A stretch of 64,000 nucleotides of DNA from Siphonodentalium dalli (Eukaryota > Mollusca > Scaphopoda > Gadilida > Siphonodentaliidae), in contig CP136069.1 of NCBI GenBank assembly GCA_032622095.1, forward strand, positions 2,017,462 to 2,081,461, in the 5' to 3' direction. Positions 34,616 to 47,394 of the stretch are shown here, piece after piece (position 1 is the stretch's first letter; each line of letters begins with the position of its first letter). The notes beneath the pieces are model-generated. The model had not been told where the DNA came from. It searched no databases and saw nothing but the letters and a program-made list of their open reading frames with translations. The position numbers and the translations under genes were made by a program.

Positions 34616-35451
34616 TGTGCCAATACAGGTACATATAACTCTTAAGACGATCAAAACGGTTTGATTATTTAATTACAACAAAGTCAATAGCATTCAATCG
34701 TCGGCATCTAGCTTCTTCCTAGTTGTGTTCGTCTTCCTGTCGTGGGTTAGGGTCTTCTTGTATCCTCATAAGTTGGGCGTGTCTGCTTGTCGTCAGCGTG
34801 GTTGAGTTCCAAGTTGAGTTCGTCGTCCTGTAGTCTGCGTGGTTGATATCGAGTGGTGTTCGTCGTCCTGTCGTCTGCTCTTCTTCTCCGTTGGCGCATC
34901 AGTGGGGTGTTGTTAGAAATACAAGATCATAATGTTTACCTTGCATTCCTATCCATACTTCTGGCCGGAGATCCTAGCTGTCTTCTTGGCGTCCGAGAGG
35001 TCTTGGTCACTGCTCGGTAGTCGGTTAGAACTGAGTAATGGGTGTCGGTTTTCTTCTTACTAAATACACAGAGGTTAATTAATGACAGCCCAGTGCATAT
35101 TCACGGCGCATCAATTCTAGGCGTACCTAGGGTAATCGGGCGATCGTCATTTTCCTATGCGTCCTTTAGACTGCTCCTTTCGTCCATCGCGCTGCATTGG
35201 GTTTCAATAGTCTTCTTCTGGATATACCTAGGATAGCTTATCCGCAAATTGTGCTGTGTACTTCTGAATCTTCATGCTGCATTAGCTTTCTTCTTCAGGT
35301 GGTCCCAACTGTTGTTTGCGTGTCGAACATCGTGTCTTCGTATAGTTAACAGGGGGCGCCTATATGTATGGTGAATCGAGCGGCCCCTATGAACTAAAGC
35401 TTGTCTGCTTTCTTGGGTTGAAAGTTATGTCCCTGGGGTTGTCTCGGTACA
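34616..35451 (-). repeat. 5' LTR, complete, 836 bp
   Basis: Runs TG...CA on the plus strand: it starts TGTGCCAATACAGG and ends TCTCGGTACA, then the target T-run. The far end is supported by the paralogous empty site at about 36011-36040. It would carry the U3 promoter, R and U5 on the minus strand; no TATA box is called with confidence. Confidence 0.85.
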
Positions 35452-36291
35452 TTTTTTTGTGTTGCAAAGTATTTCATTTTACCTGACCATGATGTAAGAT
35501 TCATTTCAGCTTTTGGCCAATCGAAAAAAAACACATGGTAACTCTAACCGATGAGGATGAAACTAAATCAAAACTCTTCGAACGCGAAAATCAATTGTTC
35601 ATCAATCGAAGAAATGTTGAAATCGCGAGCATTTTCAAACGCAATTGCACATAATTAAACTCTCAATTGCATAATCTCATTAGCGAATTCCAAAGATACC
35701 TTTACGTAATAGATCGCGCCAGCGACTTGAGCCCGTGCCTACTTAATTAAAAAATATAGATAACTTTAAATCCGCCTGACTTCGACGAAGTCTTCTGGTC
35801 CCAAGGCCAAATAAATACTGAATTCCAAGCTTCAATTGATTGACAATTAGCAAGCTCTACCAAAAGAGCAGTGTGGTATATAATTATATATCTGATCCGA
35901 CTACCAATGTTCCTACATATCTTCTAAGCTGATAATAAACGCTCTTCAAAAAATGTTGTGTGCAATATGTGCCAACGAATGACCAACCATCTCTCAGATA
36001 TTCGATTAGATAATGATTTTTATGTTTCAAAGTATTTCATTTTACAAACGCAATTGCACAGATTAAACTCTCAATTGCATTATCTCATTAGCGAATTCCA
36101 AAGATACCTGTACGTAATAAATCGCGCCAGCGACTTGCGCCCGTGCCTACTTATTTTTTTTCCCAAAACAATATAACTTTAAATCAGCTTGACTACCACG
36201 AAGTCATCTGGTGTCAAGCCCAGATAAAGACAGGGAGTTAAACAAAGTCAAAACAGCTCAGTAATGTGTAATTAACAAAGAGACTGAATAT
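35452..36291 (+). repeat. Target repeat, right side, with a direct duplication of about 405 bp
   Basis: TTAAACTCTCAATTGCATAA through TCTCATTAGCGAATTCCAAA and ATCGCGCCAGCGACTTG to CGAAGTCTTCTGGT occurs at about 35656-35830 and again at 36061-36240. AAAGTATTTCATTTTAC occurs at 35466 and 36029. The retroelement is inserted in the first copy. The family is unidentified and no ORF domain was seen. Confidence 0.75.
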
Positions 36292-36492
36292 AAGCCGTAG
36301 AGTAATTGCTAGTAACACATTGATTAGCGCCTTGTAGTGCTGTACAGTCAATATTATGTTCGTTGTTTAGTAGCGTTGTATTCAAATAATGCTAATAGCT
36401 CACAAAATAAGTCATCAAAGTTGGAAATAACACCACATACACATAAAATGGACCCACAAACCCAATTCCACCCTTCTATTCCGCGTTTTGGA
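36292..36492 (-). repeat. Outer inverted-repeat arm (right)
   Basis: Reverse complement of 25000-25255: shared blocks GCCTTGTAGTGC, TGTTCGTTGTTTAGTAGC, AAAATAAGTCATCAAAGT and GGAAATAACACCACATACAC. Together with the left arm it suggests long terminal inverted repeats of an older element enclosing 25-36.5 kb, or two copies inserted in opposite orientation. Confidence 0.75.
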
Positions 36493-36879
36493 CACGTACA
36501 AATTGCTCAAGATGGCTTCCAAAATGGCAACCAAATTCGGTAAAAAGTAGATTTTTTACATATATCCCGATTATTATTACCTGTGTTTTCCGAAAAGGTA
36601 GCCAATTGTGACTCACTTGGTTATTATACGTGTTAGTTAATTAACGGACAACATGTTCTATTCTGGTTGTCCCATTTCCGTATGGGGCATGACCAATTCA
36701 TTTTAATGTTGACATATGGAATAGTGCCGAGCACCTCTTTTGTGATTCTGGCCATATTATTGAAAGGAAATGGGCAGGACTTTGAGACGGAACTGATATG
36801 AATCATAATCAGTGGCTATTCTTGCCCATTAGGATAAAACATTATCAACTGGCTACAGGGTGGATGCCATGATGACAGT
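36493..36879. other. No recognisable gene
   Basis: AT-rich sequence without ORF or clear repeat. Confidence 0.5.
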
Positions 36880-37770
36880 CAGGAAGTTACTCTATGATCA
36901 TAGGTGATGTGAATAGGTATACAGGGAGTTATTGTATGGTCATGAATGATCTGAATAGGTTTACAAGGAGTAACTATATGGTTATGAGTGAGTGTCCATG
37001 GTGAGATGTATAGGTATACAAGACGCGGCTGTATGATCATGTGTGAGGTGAATCGGTATACATGTAGTGGCTATGGTGTATGGTTGTGTATACCCAGTAC
37101 GGTTGTATGGGCATTGCTGTAGTACATGGATATAACGAGAGCAGCTACATGGTCATGTCTGTGTTGTTTATGTATACCGTGTACCGTGTGTGGCTGTATT
37201 ACGACACAGGTGGGTGTATATGTATAAGCGTGGATGCAGTGTGTGGATAAACGGAGTTATTTTATTGTTATGGTAATGTGTATAGGTGTTTATGGAATGA
37301 CTTTCCGGTCGTGATTGAAGTGTATATGCACACCTGGAGTAAGCTGATGTTCATTGGCGAGCGTGATGGTATATACGGAGTGCCCTTGTGGTAACGGTGG
37401 GATGTATATTTATATATGTCGTGGATAAGCCACACTTGTGTATATCCGTACGTCCTACACATGACCATACAACCACGAATCACCATCCAGGAACACCAGG
37501 TATACAGCCAATCCATGTATACATATTCACCACATTCAGGATCATATGGTCACTCCTTGTATTCATATATATTCATATCACCATTGACAATACAGTCACT
37601 ACACGTATACCTATTCGCAACACCCATAGTCATATAACCACTCGATATATACATATAGAGCCCACCATGACCATGGAGTCACTGCAAGTATACATATACA
37701 CCTCACCAATGGTCATTCAGCCCTTCCAGATATACCCGCATACATGACCACGCATGGTCTATAGAACCAT
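36880..37770. repeat. Degenerate minisatellite of about 60 bp in inverted halves
   Basis: 36880-37400 contains imperfect repeats built of GGTATACA, AGGAGT, TATGGTCATG and GATGTGAATA. 37420-37770 contains the reverse-complement words (TGTATACC, ACTCCT, CATGACCATA, TATTCACCAC). The two halves form a long imperfect inverted repeat. The small ORFs here reflect the repeat. Confidence 0.7.
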
Positions 37771-37824
37771 CCCTATGGAGAGCAAATTAATTGGCGAAAC
37801 AAGGATAATATTGTATATTTATTA

Positions 37825-38250
37825 AATATAAGCATAAGTTTAAAAGAATATCCCACTAGTGGAGATAAATAACGAATGCTTATTTATTAATCATAACCAT
37901 AAGTTTAAAATAATGTCCCACTAGTGGAGACAAATAAAGACTGTACATGTATTAATTATAACCATACATGTAAGTATAAAAGAATGTCCCACTAGTGGAG
38001 ATAAATAAAGACTGCTTATTTATTAATTATAACAATATAAAGTTTAAAAGAATGCCCCACTAGTGGAGACAAATAAAGACTGCTTATTTATTAATTATAA
38101 CCACAAGTTTAAAAGAATGTCCCACTAGTGGAGATAAATAAAGACTGCTTATTTATTAATTATAACAATATGAAGTTTAAAAGAATGTCCCACTAGTGGA
38201 GACAAATAAAGACTGCTTATTTATTAGTTATAACCATAAGTTTAATGGAA
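37825..38250 (+). repeat. 65-71-bp minisatellite with a CCACTAGTGG palindrome
   Basis: CCCACTAGTGGAGA recurs at 37852, 37917, 37988, 38056, 38121 and 38189, giving six full units of 65, 71, 68, 65 and 68 bp. Each has an AT-rich part (TTATTTATTAATTATAAC) and a perfect 10-bp palindrome CCACTAGTGG. Confidence 0.92.
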
Positions 38251-38410
38251 GAAATGTCCGTTTGTGCACAGACAGAAGAGGATCGAGGCCGGATAGGAAT
38301 TCCAGGTTCGTCAGCAACTCAATATCTCTCATCCTCGCTGTGTTCTCCAGCAGATATTCTGTAAAATTCTGTAAAGACAACAATATTCATTATTATTATC
38401 CATCCCTTAA

Positions 38411-39002
38411 AGGGATACTGTACCCAAAATGTTGTTGTTGGTTTCTATAGTCTCCGAGTCGGAGAATAAGGTAACAATTTTTCCATTATTTGAAAGTCTG
38501 TTGAGTACGAAGTAGTGTTACGGATGGCAAATTTACCGGAATGCAAAAATACAAATTGTCGTTGTCGAGTAATTTTTGTACAGTTTTTAACCAATAGACC
38601 AAATAAAAGTTATATTATATGCATACTAGTCCCATATTCTCATTTGAGTTATTGTATCGTCTCTAGTCAGTTAGTGGCTTGAGTTTTCTCCCCGTATCAT
38701 CACAATGTTTAAACGATCGTGTGTGCGATCGGTTTAACAATCCAGTATCCCTCAATTACTTTATTTGATTACGTCGTGTACACGAAAATTCTTAATTTAG
38801 TTGACGCCATTTTATGGCTCCAGTCATAAATTCAATTTATATCAAATTATTAACTTTTAAATTATTAAATTTTAAGAAAGCCTATTAACCTGAGCGTTTA
38901 CACAATACATCTTCGACTCAAATTACTTATGTTTCTATATATTATCGATATTAGATCGTTGTTATCACCGGAAATTTAATGAAAATGGCGTACAGTACCC
39001 CT
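38411..39002. mobile_element. 592-bp TTAA-flanked DNA element
   Basis: TTAA at 38407-38410 and 39003-39006. Inverted ends AGGGATACTGTACCC on the left and GCGTACAGTACCCCT on the right, with AAAATG just inside both. No ORF. It is a TTAA-target non-autonomous element (piggyBac/Kolobok type) different from the 400-bp family at 12-19 kb. Confidence 0.82.
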
Positions 39003-39006
39003 TTAA

Positions 39007-39386
39007 CTAACACCATTTCCGATTGGGCAAAAGCCGCCACGTGATAGTCCTGGAAAAAGTAATATCGGACTCTCGAAAGTCATATTGGACTCCCGACTGC
39101 ACAATATCACTGTTTTATTGGGACTCCGTGACGTCACGAATTAACTCTATTGCGAAACGAATCGGTGAAATTGTGATGCGCGTGTAACACTGATGTATTT
39201 TAGCAGACGTTCACTTCCGCATTGAGTTATTTTCCTCACTGCCGTGTTTCCTTTTCCAAATCATGCTTTCTGATGATCAATATACAGGCTTTTATAGAGA
39301 ATTAAGTGCCGACAAATACCAAAAATAACCACAAAAGTTTTATTCCCAAAAATTGGATAAACACACAGATGGATAATAAAACTGTC
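39007..39386. other. No recognisable gene
   Basis: Mixed sequence. AAAGTCATATTGGACTC at about 39077 resembles AAAAGTCATATTGGACAC in the palindrome that follows, suggesting a related partial copy. Confidence 0.4.
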
Positions 39387-39548
39387 ATTATACAATGTTA
39401 TGTACAGTATGAGTTTTTCTTGTACTCGTCCAGGTTGTGGTGAAAAGTCATATTGGACACGACACTGGCGTGTCTCGTCCAATATGACTTTTCACCACAA
39501 TCTGGACTCGTACAAGAAAAACACATACTGTACACAACATTGTATAAT
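39387..39548. repeat. Near-perfect 162-bp palindrome
   Basis: ATTATACAATG at 39387 pairs with CATTGTATAAT at 39538-39548. The arms continue inward through GTACAGTATG, TTTTTCTTGTAC and GGTGAAAAGTCATATTGGAC to a centre near 39467 with almost no loop. Overlapping ORFs on both strands are by-products. It could be a fold-back element or an inverted duplication. Confidence 0.9.
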
Positions 39549-40084
39549 AACTTTATATTATTGCAAACCGATTTGTTTATTTTTGCGAAATACAGCAAAA
39601 TACATAAGATTTCAAAACTTTTAATAAAACAATTTATATTAGTCCTTGAACAATACAAATACAAACCTATTACATCAAAAACGTCACGATGACGTCAACT
39701 TTAACAGAAAGTTTCTTCACTAAATTATGAGGTATAGTCTACATAACGCACATGTTTGTCCAATTAAATTAAACCATGTCAACATATTACAAGCAAGGTT
39801 CTTCAGATTATGGAATAAACATAGAACAACGCAGTTGTGTGAACATGTTAACGTTATTGCACACGTTTGTCATGTCGCGAGATAAAACGAGAACCATTTT
39901 ACCATCGTAAATTCGTGCAATAATGTTAAACAGTTCACACACTTGTGTCGTTCTATCGATATGGAAACCTCATATTCGCTTAGGTCAAAATACAATGTTT
40001 ACCTGTTTCTGTTAACACGTCCAAAATATATTGGAGTTTTGTTTATTTTATTTGATACCTTGCTGCCTAGCATAATGAACTCCA
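39549..40084. other. No recognisable gene
   Basis: AT-rich sequence before the large minisatellite. It includes CGCACATGTTTGTCC and CGCACACGTTTGTCA-like words near 39747 and 39858, possibly a weak repeat. Confidence 0.4.
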
Positions 40085-41149
40085 TGAACTCAGACATGGG
40101 GGAGATGGACTCACCTGACAATATTTAGGTGGATTAACATGGGGAGATGAACTGACCTGACACTATTTAGGTGGATCAATGTTGGGGAGATGGACTCACC
40201 TGACAGTATTTAGGTGGACCAACATGGGGGAGATGAACTGACCTGACAGTATTTAGGTGGATCGATGTTGGGGAGATGAACTGACCTGACAGTATTTAGG
40301 TGGATCGATGTTGGGGAGATGAACTGACCTGACAGTATTTAGGTGGATCGTTGTTGGAGAGATGGACTCACCTGACAGCATTTAGGTGGATCAACATGGG
40401 GAGATGAACTGACCTGACAGTATTTATGTGGATCGATGTTGGGGAGATGGACTCACCTGACAGTATTTAGGTGGATCGATGTTGGGGAGATGAACTCACC
40501 TGACAGTATTTAGGTGGATCGATGTTGGGGAGATGGACTCACCTGACAGTGTTTAGGTGGATCAACATGGGGAGATGAACTGACCTGACAGTATTTAGGT
40601 GGATCGATGTTGGGGAGATGGACTCACCTGACAGTATTTAGGTGGATCAACATGGGGAGAGGGACTCACCTGACAGTATTTAGGTGGATCGATGTTGGGG
40701 AGATTGACTCACCTGACAGTATTTAGGTGGATCGATGTTGGGGAGATGGACTCACCTGACAGTATTTAGGTGGATCAACATGGGGAGATGAACTGACCTG
40801 ACAGTATTTAGGTGGATCGATGTTGGGGAGATGGACTCACCTGACAGTATTTAGGTGGATCAACATGGGGAGATGAACTGACCTGACAGTATTTAGGTGG
40901 ATCGATGTTGGGGAGATGGACTCACCTGACAGTATTTAGGTGGATCGATGTTGGGGAGATGGACTCACCTGGCAGTATTTAGGTGGATCGATGTTGGGGA
41001 GATGGACTCACCTGACAGTATTGAGGTGGATCGATGTTGGGGAGATGAACTGACCTGACAGTATTTAGGTGGATCAACATGGGGAGATGAACTCACCTGA
41101 CAGTATTTAGGTGGATCGATGTTGGGGAGATGGACTCACCTGACATTAT

Positions 41150-41345
41150 TTAGGTGGATCGACGTGGGGGAAGATGAAGGATATATATTCCATTTAGGTG
41201 GATCGATGTTGGGGAGATTGACTCACCTGGCAGTATTTAGGTGGATCGATGTTGGGGAGATGGACTCACCTGACATTATTTAGGTGGATCGACGTGGGGG
41301 AAGATGAAGGATATACATTCCATTTAGGTGGATCGATGTTGGGGA
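41150..41345 (+). repeat. Array-edge-like monomers inside the 43-bp array
   Basis: GACGTGGGGGAAGATGAAGG followed by ATATATATTCCATTT occurs at 41161 and again at 41291, 130 bp later. The only similar sequence is the right edge of the array at about 57189 (GACGTGGGGGAAGATGAACG, then ATAGAGATTCCATG), which then leaves the repeat. Confidence 0.8.
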
Positions 41346-44300
41346 GATTGACTCACCTGGCAGTATTTAGGTGGATCAATGTTGGGGAGATGGACTCACC
41401 TGACAGTATTTAGGTGGATCAACATGGGGAGATGGACTCACCTGGCAGTATTTAGGTGGATCAATTTTGCGGAGATGGACTCACCTGACAGTATTTAGGT
41501 GGATCAACATGGGGAGATGAACTGACCTGACAGTATTGAGGTGGATCGATGTTGGGGAGGTGAACTGACCTGACAGTATTTAGGTGGATCAACGTGGGGG
41601 AGATGAACTGACATGACAGTATTTAGGTGGATCAACATGGTGAGATGAACTGACCTGACAGTATTTAGGTGGATCGGTGTTGGGGAGATGAACTGACCTG
41701 ACAGTATTTAGGTGGATCGACGTGGGGGAGATGGACTCACCTGACAGTATTTAGGTGGATCAACATGGGGAGATGAACTGACCTGACAGTATTTAGGTGG
41801 ATCAATGTTGGGGAGATGAACTGACCTGACAGTATTTAGGTGGATCGATGTTGGGGAGATGAACTGACCTGACAGTATTTAGGTGGATCGATGTTGGGGA
41901 AATGAACTGACCTGACAGTATTTAAGTGGATCGATGTTGGGGAGATGAACTAACCTGACAGTATTTAGGTGGATCGATGTTGGGGAGATGAACTGACCTG
42001 ACAGTATTTAGGTGGATCGACGTGGGGGAGATGGACTCACCTGACAGTATTTAGGTGGATCAACATGGGGAGATGAACTCACCTGACAGTATTTAGGTGG
42101 ATCGATGTTGGGGAGATGAACTGACCTGACAGTATTTAGGTGGATCAACATGGGGAGATGAACTGACCTGACTGTATTTAGGTGGATCGGTGTTGGGGAG
42201 ATGAACTGACCTGACAGTATTTAGGTGGATCGATGTTGGGGAGATGAACTAACCTGACAGTATTTAGGTGGATCAACATGGGGAGATGAACTGACCTGTC
42301 AGTATGTAGGTGGATCGATGTAGGGGAGATGGACTCACCTGGCAGTATTCAGGTGGATCGATGTTGGAGAGATGAACTGACCTGACAGTATTCAGGTGGA
42401 TCGATGTTGGAGAGATGAACTGACCTGACAGTATTTAGGTGGATCGATGTTGGGGAGAGGGACTGACCTGACAGTATTTAGGTGGATCGATGTTGGGGAG
42501 ATGAACTGACCTGACAGTATTTAGGTGGATCGATGTTGGGGAGATGAACTGACCTGGCAGTATTTAGGTGGATCAACATGGGGAGATGAACTCACCTGAC
42601 AGCATTTAGGTGGATCGATGTTGGGGAGATGGACTCACCTGACAGTATTTAGGTGGATCGATGTTGGGGAGATGAACTGACCTGACAGTATTTAGGTGGA
42701 TCGATGTTGGGGAGATGAACTGACCTGACAGTATTTAGGTGGATCGATGTTGGGGAGATGAACTGACCTGACATTATTTAGGTGGATCGATGTTGTGGAG
42801 AGAGACTGACCTGACAGTATTTAGGTGGATCGATGTTGGGGAGATGAACTGACCTGACAGTATTTAGGTGGATCGACGTGGGGGAGATGGACTCACCTGA
42901 CAGTATTTAGGTGGATCAACATGGGGATATGAACTCACCTGACAGTATTTAGGTGGATCGATGTTGGGGAGATGAACTGACCTGACAGTATTTAGGTGGA
43001 TCGACGTGGGGGAGATGGACTCACCTGACAGTATCTAGGTGGATCAACATGGGGAGATGAACTGACCTGACTGTATTTAGGTGGATCGATGTTGGAGAGA
43101 TGAACTGACCTGACAGTATTTAGGTGGATCGATGTTGGGGAGATGAACTGACCTGACAGTATTTAGGTGGATCGATGTTGGGGAGATGTCTCACCTGACA
43201 GTATTTAGGTGGATCAACATGGGGAGATGAACTGACCTGTCAGTATGTAGGTGGATCGATGTAGGGGAGATGGACTCACCTGGCAGTATTCAGGTGGATC
43301 GATGTTGGAGAGATGAACTGACCTGACAGTATTCAGGTGGATCGATGTTGGAGAGATGAACTGACCTGACAGTATTTAGGTGGATCGATGTTGGGGAGAG
43401 GGACTGACCTGACAGTATTTAGGTGGATCGATGTTGGGGAGATGAACTGACCTGACAGTATTTAGGTGGATCGATGTTGGGGAGATGAACTGACCTGGCA
43501 GTATTTAGGTGGATCAACATGGGGAGATGAACTCACCTGACAGCATTTAGGTGGATCGATGTTGGGGAGATGGACTCACCTGACAGTATTTAGGTGGATC
43601 GATGTTGGGGAGATGAACTGACCTGACAGTATTTAGGTGGATCGATGTTGGGGAGATGAACTGACCTGACAGTATTTAGGTGGATCGGTGTTGGGGAGAT
43701 GAACTGACCTGACAGTATTTACGTGGATCGATGTTGGGGAGATGAACTGACCTGGCAGTATTTAGGTGGATCGATGTTGGGGAGATGGACTCACCTGACA
43801 GTATTTAGGTGGATCGATGTTGGGGAGAAGAACTCACCTGACAGTATTTAGGTGGATCGATGTTGGGAAGATGAACTGACCTGGCAGTATTTAGGTGGAT
43901 CGACGTGGGGGAGATGAACTGACCTGACAGTATTTAGGTGGATCGATGTTGGGGAAATGAACTGACCTGACAGTATTTAGGTGGATCGATGTTGGGGAGA
44001 TGAACTGACCTGACAGTATTAGGTGGATCGATGTTGGGGAGATGAACTGACCTGACAGTATTTAGGTGGATCGATGTTGGGGAGATGAACTGACCTGACA
44101 GTATTTAGGTGGATCGATGTTGGGGAGATTAACTGACCTGACAGTATTTAGGTGGATCGATGTTGGGGAGATGAACTGACCTGACAGTATTTAGGTGGAT
44201 CGATGTTGGGGGGATGAACTGACCTGACGGTATTTAGGTGGATCGATGTGTGGGAGATGGACTCACCTGACAGTATTTAGGTGGAACGATGTTAAGGAGA

Positions 44301-47300
44301 TGGACTCACCTGGCAGTATTTAGGTGGATCGATGTTGGGGAGATGAACTGACCTGACAGTATTTAGGTGGATCGATGTTGGGGAGATGAACTGACCTGAC
44401 AGTATTTAGGTGAATCGATGTTGGGAGATGAACTGACCTGACAGTATTTAGGTGGATCGATGTTGGGGAGATGAACTGACCTGACAGTATTTAGGTGGAT
44501 CGATGTTAAGGAGATGGACTCACCTGACAGTATTTAGGTGGATCGATGTTAAGGAGATGGACTCACCTGGCAGTATTTAGGTGGATCGATGTTGGGGAGA
44601 TGAACTCACCTGACAGTATTTAGGTGGATCGATGTTGGGGAGATGAACTGACCTGACAGTATTTAGGTGGATCGATGTTGGGGAGATGGACTCACCTGAC
44701 AGTACTTAGGTGGATCGATGTTGGGGAGATGAACTGACCTGACAGTATTTAGGTGGATCGATGTTGGGGAGATGGACTGACCTGACAGTATTTAGGTGGA
44801 TCGATGTTGGGGAGATGAACTGACCTGACAGTATTTAGGTGGATCGATGTTGGGGAGATGGACTGACCTGACAGTATTTAGGTTGATCGATGTTGGGGAG
44901 ATGGACTCACCTGACAGTATTTAGGTGGATCGATGTTGGGGAGATGAACTGACCTGACAGTATTTAGGTGGATCGATGTTGGGGAGATGGACTGACCTGA
45001 CAGTATTTAGGTGGATCGATGTTGGGGAGATGAACTGACCTGACAGTATTTAGGTGGATCGATGTTGGGGAGATGAACTGACCTGACAGTATTTAGGTGG
45101 ATCGATGTTGGGGAGATGGACTACCTGACAGTATTTAGGTGGATAAACATGGGGAGATGAACTGACCTGACAGTATTTAGGTGGATCGATGTTGGGGAGA
45201 TGAACTGACCTGAGAGTATTTAGGTGGATAAACATGGGGAGATGGACTCACCTGACAGTATTTAGGTGGATCGATGTTGGGGAGATGGACTCACCTGACA
45301 GTATTTAGGTGGATCAACATGGGGAGATGAACTGACCTGACAGTATTTAGGTGGATCGATGTTGGGGAGATGAACTGACCTGACAGTATTTAGGTGGATC
45401 GATGTTTGGGAGATGAACTGACCTGACAGTATTTAGGTGGATCGATGTTGGGGAGATGGACTGACCTGACAGTATTTAGGCGGATCGATGTTGGGGAGAT
45501 GAACTGACCTGACAGTATTTAGGTGGATCGATGTTGGGGAGATGAACTGACCTGACAGTATTTAGGTGGAACGATGTTGGGGAGATGGACTCACCTGACA
45601 GTATTTAGGTGATTAACATGGGGAGATGAACTCACCTGACAGTATTTAGGTGGATCGATGTTGGGGAGATGGACTGACCTGACAGTATTTAGGTGGATGG
45701 ATGTTGGGGAGATGAACTGACCTGACAGTATTTAGGTGGATCAACATGGGGAGATGAACTGACCTGACAGTATTTAGGTGGATCGATGTTTGGGGAGATG
45801 AACTGACCTGACAGTATTTAGGTGGATCGATGTTGGGGAGATGAACTGGCCTGACAGTATTTAGGTGGATCAACATGGGGAGATGAACTGACCTGACAGT
45901 ATTTAGGTGGATCGATGTTGGGGAGATGGACTCACCTGACAGTATTTAGGTGGATTAACATGGGGAGATGAACTCACCTGACAGTATTTAGGTGGATCGA
46001 TGTTGGGGAGATGGACTGACCTGACAGTATTTAGGTGGATCGATGTTGGGGAGATGAACTGACCTGACAGTATTTAGGTGGATCAATATGGGGAGATGAA
46101 CTCACCTGACAGTATTTAGGTGGATCAACATGGGGAGATGAACTGACCTGACAGTATTTAGGTGGATCGATGTTGGGGAGATGGACTGACCTGATAGTAT
46201 TTAGGTGGATCGACATGGGGAGATGAACTGACCTGACAGTATTTAGGTGGATCGATGTTTGGGGAGATGAACTGACATGACAGTATTTAGGTGGATCGAT
46301 GTTGGGGAGATGAACTGACCTGACAGTATTTAGGTGGATCAACATGGGGAGATGAACTGACATGACAGTATTTGGGTGGATCGATGTTGGGGAGATGAAC
46401 TGACCTGACAGTATTTAGGTGGATCGATGTTGGGGAGATGGACTCACCTGACAGTATTTAGGTGGATCAACATGGGGAGATGAACTGACCTGACAGTATT
46501 TAGGTTGATCGATGTTGGGGAGATGGACTCACCTGACAGAATTTAGGTGGATCGATGTTGGGGAGATGGACTCACCTGACAGTATTTAGGTGGGTCGATG
46601 TTGGGGAGATGGACTCACCTGACAGTATTTAGGTGGATCAACATGGGGAGATGAACTGACATGACAATATTTAGGTGGATCGATGTTGGGGAGATGGACT
46701 CACCTGACAGTATTTAGGTGGGTCGATGTTGGGGAGATGGACTCACCTGACAGTATTTAGGTGGGTCGATGTTGGGGAGATGGACTCACCTGACAGTATT
46801 TAAGTGGGTCGATGTTGGGGAGATGGACTCACCTGACAGTATTTAGGTGGATCAACATGGGGAGATGAACTGACCTGACAGTATTTAGGTGGATCGGTGT
46901 TGGGGAGATGAACTGACCTGACAGTATTTAGGTGGATCGACGTGGGGGAGATGGACTCACCTGACAGTATTTAGGTGGATCAACATGGGGAGATGAACTG
47001 ACCTGACAGTATTTAGGTGGATCGATGTTGGGGAGATGAGCTGACCTGCCAGTATTTAGGTGGATCAACATGGGGAGATGGACTGACCTGATAGTATTTA
47101 GGTGGATCGACATGGGGAGATGAACTGACCTGACAGTATTTAGGTGGATCGTTGTTGGGGAGATGAGCTGACCTGCCAGTATTTAGGTGGATCAACATGG
47201 GGAGATGGACTGACCTGATAGTATTTAGGTGGATCGATGTTGTGGAGAGGAACTGACCTGACAGTATTTAGGTGGATCGATGTTGGGAAGATGAACTGAC

Positions 47301-47394
47301 CTGACAGTATTTAGGTGGATCGTTGTTGGGGAGATGGACTCACCTGACAGTATTTAGGTGGGTCGATGTTGGGGAGATGGACTCACCTGACAGT

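Larger units (their letters stand above)
26463..35451 (-). mobile_element. Degenerate Ty3/gypsy-type LTR retrotransposon
   Basis: Minus-strand element of about 9.0 kb with LTRs starting TGTGCCAATAC on the plus strand at both ends. Domain order on the coding strand is gag, protease, reverse transcriptase, RNase H, integrase, then a possible env-like remnant; RT before integrase identifies Ty3/gypsy (Metaviridae). Pre-insertion sequence is visible in a paralogous repeat, and the flanks share a T-run consistent with a 4-5-bp TSD. The two LTRs differ by a few percent by eye. Gag and pol carry at least five frame changes, one nonsense codon, an internal integrase deletion and a hAT-like insertion in RNase H. 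The copy is therefore dead. Confidence 0.93.
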
